From NCBI GenBank assembly GCA_964030785.1, contig OZ034975.1, forward strand, positions 19,329,142-19,393,141: a DNA stretch of 64,000 bases, written 5' to 3'. The DNA comes from Siderastrea siderea. Taxonomy: Eukaryota > Cnidaria > Anthozoa > Scleractinia > Rhizangiidae. The notes beneath the pieces are model-generated. The model did no database searches. It saw only the letters and a list, made by a program, of their open reading frames with translations, and was not told the origin of the DNA. Below, one piece after another: positions 61,999 to 64,000 of this stretch. Position numbers and translations under genes: made by a program. Each line of letters starts with the position of its first letter. Position 1 is the stretch's first letter.

Positions 61999-62529
61999 AA
62001 AGTAGTAGGAGTAGTAGTAGTGGTAGTAGCGGCAGCAGCAGCAGTAGTAGTGGTGTACATATAGGAGAAGGAGGAGGAGGAGGAGAAGTAGTTGTTGTTT
62101 TTGTTGTCGTAGTCGTAATTACAAGAAAAGGAGACATACCAAAAGAGGTATATGTTGCATGAAATCCTTTCTTGTTTCTTGTAAGGTCACTTTTAAATTC
62201 CACCCACAAGAATCGCCCAGTCGATAGGATTGCAGCGGGCTTTACGTCCCCACAAAATTCTCCTAGCCTTGGGGCCTCTCCGTCACTGCCATCCCTTACT
62301 TCGACGTGGTCACAGGTGCAGACCGATGGAAGTAAACAGGTTTCCAACAGAAATGTTTGAAAGCTCAGCTTCACTCTCTGGTCTTGTGGAACAGAAATTA
62401 TCCATCTACACGTCTTGTGGTTTGGGTAATTAGACGGGTAGTTGGGACTAGAAAACCTTCCCGAAGACCCTGTAAGACTTATACCACTTTTACTGCACTG
62501 TCCTTTCACTGAAGACATAAAGTTGAAAG
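28365..62529 (-). CDS. CUB-domain receptor tyrosine kinase, signal peptide outside window
   Basis: Fourteen minus-strand exons give 522 residues plus stop in one consistent phase: 62529-62140, 56943-56908, 56703-56674, 53340-53311, 48024-47893, 47439-47284, 46495-46385, 45866-45676, 43489-43367, 39526-39456, 38061-38021, 37578-37482, 29862-29766 and 28430-28365. Layout: CUB domain, Thr/Ser-rich stalk, membrane span, short juxtamembrane, tyrosine kinase, Tyr-rich tail. Key residues are present: GSGAFG loop, VAIK lysine, helix-C Glu (LLSELYLMK), [11 protein letters not shown], and a SDVWSYGV/GGSPYPG C-lobe close to FGFR-class kinases. By family knowledge it should bind an extracellular ligand via CUB and autophosphorylate. 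The first visible exon begins with two bases of a split codon, so at least one 5' exon is missing. The gene spans over 34 kb because its introns are filled with mobile elements. Confidence 0.92.
29178..29334 (+). other. Possible exon or coding-like frame antisense in kinase intron
   Basis: A very strong pyrimidine tract ending TTCTCTTCAG (to 29178) precedes an open frame of about 50 codons ([19 protein letters not shown]) that ends at GTGTGAGTAT. Function unknown. It may be an internal exon of a nested gene on the plus strand, or chance. Confidence 0.25.
29766..29862 (-). CDS. Kinase exon: C-lobe end
   Basis: Acceptor TTTTCTAG; one base plus 32 codons; donor AAC|GTATGG. Peptide [18 protein letters not shown] contains the invariant Arg-bearing motif (CW....RP.F) of subdomain XI. 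Confidence 0.93.
30135..30775 (-). mobile_element. Penelope-like element: reverse transcriptase fragment joined to hammerhead tail, endonuclease deleted
   Basis: On the minus strand 30770-30450 reads as Penelope reverse transcriptase: [20 protein letters not shown] (motif B) and [10 protein letters not shown] (motif C region), then [12 protein letters not shown]. The catalytic Asp position of motif C reads Tyr (YVYD), and a stop precedes it, so it is dead. The frame passes directly into the element tail with a decayed hammerhead (30245-30295) and no GIY-YIG endonuclease. The tail matches the copy at 53367-54075. Confidence 0.85.
30245..30295 (-). ncRNA. Decayed Penelope hammerhead ribozyme
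   Basis: The minus strand reads CCGATGG where CTGATGA is expected and GAATC where GAAAC is expected, with the same stem II arms (GAC/GTC) as the copy at 53741-53790. Core substitutions predict loss of cleavage. Confidence 0.65.
30826..31012. mobile_element. MITE with about 45-bp inverted ends
   Basis: The left end AAGCTGACCAACAGTTTTGT and the right end, read on the other strand, AAGCTGACAGACAGTTTTGT are inverted and continue through CATGAATACGAAATGA-type sequence. The interior is under 100 bp and non-coding. Confidence 0.8.
31013..32612. other. Kinase intron segment with no recognised feature
   Basis: Mixed open frames of 60-107 codons without known domains. A decayed coding-like stretch on the plus strand around 32230-32420 ([20 protein letters not shown]) has several stops and is probably a dead repeat gene. 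Confidence 0.4.
32613..32649. repeat. Perfect hairpin, 17-bp arms with 3-nt loop
   Basis: Arms 32613-32629 and 32633-32649 (AGTCCAAATGAATATGT and its exact complement) flank the loop AAA. It is identical in geometry, but not sequence, to 20717-20753. Confidence 0.9.
32916..32967. repeat. Tandem CCAAT-containing duplication
   Basis: The 25-26 bp unit ATGCATCTGACCAATCAGAG recurs directly in tandem, each copy holding CCAAT. A third looser GACCAATCA precedes it. Confidence 0.8.
33084..33216. repeat. 11-bp minisatellite, 12 units
   Basis: Twelve successive units of consensus TGTANCCCTCC with point variants and one 12-bp unit. Because 11 is not a multiple of three, all frames stay similar (LYPSC-type peptides), giving a spurious open frame. 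Confidence 0.92.
33250..33770 (+). pseudogene. Degenerate P-loop ATPase-like gene with C2H2-like N-terminus
   Basis: A CxxC...HxxxxH finger-like segment (ICPLCEKPC...SSHREIVHG) at 33310-33370 is followed, after stops, by a frame at 33421-33726. That frame is basic, then reads [20 protein letters not shown]. The Walker A expected GxxxxGKT here reads GPTQSEKT, losing the key Gly. Further stops follow before [13 protein letters not shown] near 33758. The combination resembles multicopy, mobile-element-associated ATPases in invertebrate genomes (inference). It cannot be functional as it stands. Confidence 0.5.
33788..33816. repeat. Short hairpin, 11-bp arms
   Basis: GGAGTGACGCG (33788-33798) and its complement (33806-33816) flank a 7-nt loop. 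Confidence 0.8.
34433..34665. mobile_element. Mutator-like MITE with 9-bp target duplication
   Basis: Ends TAGCCTGCGTAGCTGGCGG and, inverted, TAGCCTGCGTAGCCGGCGG bound a 233-bp element. It is flanked on both sides by the 9-bp direct repeat GAATGGAAT (34424-34432 and 34666-34674), the usual Mutator-superfamily signature. The interior contains a tandem pair of CTCCTCCCCATTCTCCGCGC. Confidence 0.9.
34890..35530 (+). mobile_element. Penelope-like element: reverse transcriptase C-terminal half, broken
   Basis: The frame begins at the polymerase motif [10 protein letters not shown] (catalytic DD intact, but a TAG immediately precedes it), shifts frame near 35000, then continues [14 protein letters not shown] and [20 protein letters not shown]. 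It shifts again near 35340 to [13 protein letters not shown] and [10 protein letters not shown]. These are the palm-to-thumb motifs of Penelope reverse transcriptases. No endonuclease follows directly. Confidence 0.85.
36480..36810 (+). mobile_element. Penelope-like element: endonuclease C-terminus and hammerhead tail
   Basis: A frame at 36483-36662 reads [20 protein letters not shown], then [13 protein letters not shown] and [17 protein letters not shown], the C-terminal part of a GIY-YIG Penelope protein. About 110 bp after the stop comes a hammerhead core. The rest of the element is missing or is the fragment at 34890-35530 separated by a 1-kb interval. Confidence 0.8.
36772..36805 (+). 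ncRNA. Penelope hammerhead ribozyme, one core substitution
   Basis: CCGAAGA (36772-36778, expected CTGAAGA), stem II of six pairs (GGCCGA/TCGGTC, loop AGCTTC), GAAA at 36798-36801 and GTC at 36803-36805. A single core change (U4 to C) may impair cleavage. Confidence 0.75.
37482..37578 (-). CDS. Kinase exon: GGSPYPG C-lobe segment
   Basis: Acceptor TTTATCAG; donor CT|GTAGGT. Peptide [32 protein letters not shown]. It joins its neighbours through split codons on both sides. Confidence 0.95.
37824..37876. repeat. (ATT)n microsatellite
   Basis: About 16 ATT units with a degenerate ATC edge, preceded by a pyrimidine-rich TTTC stretch. Confidence 0.9.
38021..38061 (-). CDS. Kinase micro-exon (41 nt)
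   Basis: Acceptor ATTTTCAG, donor GTAG|GTAGGT. It encodes [13 protein letters not shown] between split codons, completing SDVW with the exon at 39456. Confidence 0.93.
38691..38868. repeat. Interrupted array of eight CGCAAAATGTAATAA motifs
   Basis: Eight copies of a 15-16 bp motif (consensus MCGCAAAATGTAATAA) in the same orientation, with 0-12 bp variable spacers. Three carry internal substitutions (CATAATG, CAGAATG, CATAACG). It is not a simple head-to-tail satellite because the spacers differ in length and sequence. Confidence 0.85.
38908..38925. repeat. Poly-G tract
   Basis: A run of about 14-15 G following GAGACC, prone to length error in assembly. Confidence 0.8.
39456..39526 (-). CDS. 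Kinase exon: activation-segment end
   Basis: Acceptor AAAATAG, donor GT|GTAAGT. Peptide [24 protein letters not shown]. The APE motif reads AIE, as in several RTK families; its Glu is kept. Confidence 0.95.
40110..40370 (+). mobile_element. Penelope reverse transcriptase fragment with internal deletion
   Basis: It starts at the same RFIDDIFSL motif as 34890 and then, after an internal deletion, resumes at [17 protein letters not shown] and continues in broken frames to about 40370. Only about 260 bp remain. Confidence 0.8.
40412..41997 (+). mobile_element. GC-ended interspersed repeat, copy B
   Basis: Runs from AGCCATGCTTAAAAGCGGAG to GCCCGCAGGCTGCGCTA, inverted relative to copy A, with one unit of the 215-bp sequence. 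It lies in the kinase intron between 39526 and 43367 and has no open frame of known type. Confidence 0.75.
41768..41820. promoter_or_regulatory. Paired E2F-like sites in repeat copy B
   Basis: TTTCCCGCC at 41768-41776 and 41812-41820, each inside GATTTCCCGCCAAGAAAA, 44 bp apart as in copy A. Confidence 0.6.
42780..43195 (-). mobile_element. LINE 3' end (CR1/L2-like), minus strand
   Basis: The minus strand reads [20 protein letters not shown], then [20 protein letters not shown], the C-terminus of a non-LTR polymerase, with small frameshifts. The 3' end carries TTACATTACATT-type repeats at 42786-42810, an L2-style tail. Confidence 0.8.
43367..43489 (-). CDS. Kinase exon: catalytic loop and DFG
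   Basis: Acceptor CTTTAAG, 41 codons in phase 0, donor GGG|GTAAGA. Peptide [18 protein letters not shown], then [19 protein letters not shown]. Catalytic Asp, the Asn of AARN, DFG and an activation-loop Tyr are all present. Confidence 0.97.
43629..44988. mobile_element. TIR element, 1.36 kb, with about 90-bp inverted ends and a PB1-like relic
   Basis: The left end AGAGCGCGGAGCGCGCTACC and the inverted right end ACAGCGCGAAGCGTGCAACC stay similar through CTAGACCAAGATTTT and repeated GACACTTTT motifs. A minus-strand interior relic reads [19 protein letters not shown], close to the acidic OPCA-type motif of PB1 domains, with frameshifts before it. No transposase. No clear target duplication. Confidence 0.75.
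45130..45590 (-). mobile_element. LINE 3' end with (TTTA)n tail, minus strand
   Basis: The minus-strand frame 45585-45232 reads [20 protein letters not shown], then [15 protein letters not shown], a common non-LTR polymerase C-terminus. Its 3' end is an (AAAT)n tail at 45137-45169. It ends about 85 bp from a kinase exon. Confidence 0.8.
45676..45866 (-). CDS. Kinase exon: hinge and kinase insert
   Basis: Acceptor CTTGCAG; two bases plus 63 codons; donor AAG|GTATGT. Peptide [20 protein letters not shown], then a short insert ([15 protein letters not shown]) and [16 protein letters not shown]. Confidence 0.96.
46385..46495 (-). CDS. Kinase exon: helix C
   Basis: Acceptor TTGGTAG, donor ACCG|GTAAAT. 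Peptide [20 protein letters not shown], then [15 protein letters not shown]. The Glu of helix C that pairs with the VAIK lysine is in LLSELYL. Confidence 0.96.
47284..47439 (-). CDS. Kinase exon: glycine loop and VAIK
   Basis: Acceptor ATTACCAG, donor AAAG|GTAGGC. Peptide [20 protein letters not shown], then GSGAFGQV and VAIKMLK. The Trp-Glu juxtamembrane motif before the loop is FGFR-like. Confidence 0.96.
47540..47600 (-). mobile_element. LINE 3' tail remnant
   Basis: On the minus strand a short segment ending in AATAAAGACTTTACTTACTT looks like the very 3' end of a LINE with a (CTTA)n tail. Too short to classify. Confidence 0.4.
47893..48024 (-). CDS. Kinase exon: transmembrane span
   Basis: Acceptor TTTTTTAAG; two bases plus 43 codons plus one base; donor AGAG|GTAATA. 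Peptide ADRKKQRM, then a hydrophobic span ([20 protein letters not shown] and IIFLC) and a basic stop-transfer [10 protein letters not shown]. Confidence 0.92.
48979..49912 (+). mobile_element. GC-ended interspersed repeat, copy C, with tRNA-like segment
   Basis: It opens like copies B and D (GCCAAGCCTAAAAGCGGAAC) and ends in the GCGGAGC-rich edge. On its minus strand it carries a degraded A box (TGGCGCAAAT, 49111-49120) and a B box (GGGTTCGATTC, 49070-49080). A 150-bp segment (GATGAAGTCCTCG to TTATTTTTCTCGAG) is tandemly repeated within it. Confidence 0.7.
49675..49725. promoter_or_regulatory. Paired E2F-like sites in repeat copy C (one degraded)
   Basis: TTTCCGCC near 49675 lacks one C of the consensus; TTTCCCGCC at 49717-49725 is intact. 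Confidence 0.5.
49934..50308. mobile_element. MITE with long inverted repeats
   Basis: Outer ends ATGGATATCAAAT and ATTTGATATCC are inverted. The core arms are about 85 bp (from 50064 and to 50247) and nearly complementary: AAATAGATTCCATGTTGCCG on both strands. Confidence 0.8.
50310..53260. other. Kinase intron with no recognised feature
   Basis: Nearly 3 kb of AT-rich DNA. The minus-strand frames at 50118-50752 (up to 131 codons) are shadows of the adjacent MITE and low-complexity sequence. I found no further micro-exon by searching for the CTAAAGGAAA/CACTTAC flanks shared by the stalk exons. Confidence 0.4.
53311..53340 (-). CDS. Stalk micro-exon C (30 nt)
   Basis: Acceptor CTTTCCTTTAG, donor GCGG|GTAAGTGAG. 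Two bases, nine codons (TKTSSNEGA), one base: phase-1 symmetric, so it can be skipped without changing frame. It is a near copy of micro-exon B, including the flanking intron. A Penelope element begins about 26 bp upstream of its acceptor. Confidence 0.85.
53457..53737. mobile_element. 281-bp insertion with 8-bp inverted ends
   Basis: CATAGTTA and TAACTATG bound a segment absent from the homologous Penelope tail at 30236-30242, so its limits are set by comparison. No target duplication is obvious. A small MITE by inference. Confidence 0.65.
53741..53790 (-). ncRNA. Penelope hammerhead ribozyme
   Basis: The minus strand reads CTGATGA, stem II closed by GAC/GTC, GAAAC, then TTC in the cleavage position (NUH rule kept). 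Core is intact. The nested insertion lies just beyond it. Confidence 0.75.
54076..56660. other. Kinase intron with no recognised feature except a poly-G tract
   Basis: Contains a poly-G run of about 14 near 55137-55150 and short frames, the most protein-like being 55399-55563 ([17 protein letters not shown] start). Without homologues or splice support I do not call a gene. Confidence 0.4.
56674..56703 (-). CDS. Stalk micro-exon B (30 nt)
   Basis: Acceptor CTTTCCTTTAG, donor CAAG|GTAAGTGAG. It encodes TKTSSSENQ between split codons, in the same phase as micro-exon C. Exon and both splice sites are paralogous to C 3.36 kb away. Confidence 0.85.
56908..56943 (-). CDS. Stalk micro-exon A (36 nt)
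   Basis: Acceptor GTTTCCTTTAG, donor CCGA|GTAAGTGG. It encodes [11 protein letters not shown], Thr-rich, phase-1 symmetric, and follows the CUB exon, whose donor leaves the same phase. Confidence 0.82.
57312..58723. repeat. Hexanucleotide array AGTGGY, 1.4 kb
   Basis: Over 200 units of AGTGGC or AGTGGT, with AGTAGC at the left edge and AGT triplet runs at about 58540-58587 and 58704-58723. Long open frames on both strands (poly Val-Ala, poly Thr-Ala) follow from the 6-bp period and are not genes. It lies in the kinase intron between CUB and stalk. Confidence 0.95.
58897..60507 (-). pseudogene. LINE reverse transcriptase frame
   Basis: A 536-codon open frame (the annotated start is internal to the original polyprotein) covering the palm, thumb and C-terminal Cys/His motif. 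The polymerase core motifs are intact: Fx[22 protein letters not shown]. Upstream it is separated from the endonuclease frame by a TGA and a local duplication. Confidence 0.9.
60616..61887 (-). pseudogene. LINE endonuclease and linker frame, 5'-truncated
   Basis: A 423-codon frame: the C-terminal half of an apurinic-type endonuclease ([32 protein letters not shown]), a basic linker, and the start of the reverse transcriptase ([33 protein letters not shown]). It stops at a TGA created by repeated GGATCACTC units near 60600-60625. Confidence 0.9.
61929..62056. repeat. (AGT)n microsatellite
   Basis: About 23 AGT units followed by imperfect AGT, GGC and AGC triplets and a GGA-rich stretch; the right flank of the LINE insertion. 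The poly-Leu frame across it is spurious. Confidence 0.92.
62140..62529 (-). CDS. CUB-domain exon of the receptor kinase
   Basis: Acceptor TATTTTCAG; two bases plus 129 codons plus one base; donor TTTG|GTATGT. CUB features: [37 protein letters not shown] (Asp/Glu of the calcium-type site), [23 protein letters not shown]. Phase 1 at the end matches the stalk micro-exons. An apparent ATG just upstream is intronic. Confidence 0.93.
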
Positions 62530-63346
62530 CTGAAAATAAACACATTACAAAAAGGTTAAAATGTTAATAACGAGGATGATAATAACACCTTGTTTATCAA
62601 AGTATTGCACAAACACTTGGCACAAAGGGAAAGCGGACCTGCGAGGGAACAACACCTTCTAGTCGGAATAATGAGGATTGAAGTTTGCCTATCACAGCGA
62701 ACCAACGCGTTACATATAGCAACACGTACGTAAACGGTCGACCTCGGGAGGTCCGTATAGGGAAAAACTGCCGGTGAATAACGTGTTTATTTTTTTCTGC
62801 TTTTTTGGCGGTGGAACGAGGCGAATTAGTTTGAGAATTGTTTGTAAACAGTCCTTCTACGTGCGCTAGTTCCCACGATCAAAATTATTAAGCTTATGAG
62901 AAAGAGCCGCTAGCAAACCGTAGGGATAAAGGATAGATTAACGATAAAACAGAACATAAAATATATCATTAAAAAAAAGCGTTAAGAATAAAACAAAGGA
63001 GGAGAGTGAGAAAATTGTCGAGTATGTTTGCAATGTGCAGTTAGCAGCTAATCGTCCTTCAAAATGCCAACACTTTTTTTATTTCAGTTTTATAAATGAC
63101 AATAGAAAAAATATATCCTTTTTCGTTTTCTGAAAACTCTTATCCTTAGTTATGCGAAAGCCATTGAAATGACTGTCAACTGTCAAACTCACATGTTAAT
63201 GTCAAATGACAAGTTGAATAAGCATGCAGACACGCATGCACCAAAAAATTCTCAACTGAAATTTAGCTCGAACGGCTACGTTTTCAGTTAAAACGGATCA
63301 AATTTGCTTAATTTCGACACCAAACAACCAGTCACCAAAAGTCTAA
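62530..63346. other. Kinase gene 5' intron with no recognised feature
   Basis: AT-rich DNA without a signal-peptide-like frame on the minus strand, so the first exon is probably beyond the right edge. Confidence 0.5.
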
Positions 63347-63777
63347 GGGGCTGTTTACATGGAGGGAGGAAGATCCTAGCGCTAGGAAGATCCTAGAAGG
63401 CGGATCATCCTAGCGCCATATGTTTTCTGTATTCAGTTTACATGCAAAATATTGTACTTGGCCCTAGCGCTAGGATCTTTCTAGCACTAGGATCTTTCTA
63501 GCACTAGGATCTTCCTAGCTGAGAGATAGGAAGATTCTAGCGCTAGGAAGATCCTAGCACCATGTAAACTGCCTTCGCTCGGAAGATCCTAGTACTAGGG
63601 ACAGAAAAACAAATATGGTGGCAGCCGGGCGTTCAGCTGCTAAATACCGACAGTTTTATTTGATTTCAGGGCAACCACCCCGACCGAAATTTTTGCATGT
63701 AAACTAAACGAAAATTTGTTTTGCCTTCTAGGATCTTCCTAGTGCTAGGATCTTCCTCCCTCCATGTAAACAGCCCC
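63347..63777. mobile_element. Harbinger-like MITE with TAA target duplication
   Basis: Ends GGGGCTGTTTACATGGAGGG, inverted, with a TAA direct repeat at 63344-63346 and 63778-63780 (the TWA signature of PIF/Harbinger). The interior is packed with GATCCTAGCGCTAGGA palindrome variants. Confidence 0.88.
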
Positions 63778-64000
63778 TAAGTGGTGAAATATCATGGTAA
63801 ATGTTCTTAATCGGAATCATAGTCATCTGACAGCAAAACGTGACGTTTTCGCTTTGGCAAAACTGATTGAAAACTCTCGCCACTGCTGCCAGGACGTGCA
63901 GAAAAGTTGAAGTTAAACGTGCATCCTTTCAGAACTGTGGAGCCCGAAAAAAGGCAGAAGAAAGGACATCTTCTCCAACTGCAGCTGGTTGCTTTTCTTT

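Noticed and set aside
61874..62115. Poly-Leu extension of the CUB frame
   Set aside because: Read-through of intronic AGT repeat past a good GTATGT donor at 62139; the stalk micro-exons give the real continuation.

Overview
This window is genomic DNA from an animal, most likely a cnidarian and probably a stony coral or close relative. The evidence is intron-rich genes with GT-AG boundaries, an egg-jelly-receptor (REJ) type polycystin, a CUB-containing receptor tyrosine kinase, and dense decayed repeats: Penelope-like elements with hammerhead ribozymes, CR1/L2-like LINE tails, tRNA-derived SINE heads and many MITEs. The organism is inferred from gene and repeat style; nothing in the window proves the species.

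Two host genes face each other tail to tail. On the plus strand, ten exons between 1845 and 16367 encode most of a polycystin-1-like protein: REJ module, GAIN region, GPS autoproteolysis motif, first membrane span, PLAT domain, further spans, polycystin (TOP) domain, channel core and a basic C-terminal tail. The 5' end lies upstream of the window. All splice phases agree across about 1,780 codons, but one in-frame TAG at 11154-11156 interrupts a membrane span. On the minus strand, fourteen exons between 62529 and 28365 encode a receptor tyrosine kinase: CUB domain, a Thr/Ser-rich stalk built from three 30-36 nt micro-exons, one membrane span, a kinase domain with its catalytic residues, and a short Tyr-rich tail. 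Its signal-peptide exon is beyond the right edge.

The rest is mobile and repetitive DNA. 7.1-9.8 kb: polycystin intron with a Penelope endonuclease fragment and hammerhead ribozyme. 12.3-13.7 kb: a 1.36-kb element with 71-bp inverted repeats. 16.4-28.3 kb: intergenic, with nested inverted-repeat elements, microsatellites, one copy of a GC-ended repeat family carrying paired E2F-like sites, and a LINE 3' end. 29.9-37.4 kb: a large kinase-gene intron with three Penelope fragments, a degenerate P-loop ATPase-like ORF, an 11-bp minisatellite and a Mutator-like MITE. 38-50 kb: kinase exons interspersed with LINE tails, further copies of the GC-ended repeat, and a second 1.36-kb TIR element. 53-57 kb: stalk micro-exons next to another Penelope copy that carries a nested insertion. 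57.3-58.7 kb: a 1.4-kb AGTGGY hexanucleotide array. 58.7-61.9 kb: a 5'-truncated LINE inserted in AGT-rich satellite. 62.1-62.5 kb: CUB exon. 63.3-63.8 kb: a Harbinger-like MITE.

The points most worth checking are the tandemly duplicated, phase-matched micro-exons of the kinase stalk, the duplicated phase-compatible mini-exon and premature stop in the polycystin gene, the Penelope hammerhead series, and a repeat family that disperses paired E2F-like sites. All coordinates, splice junctions and alignments were made by eye.
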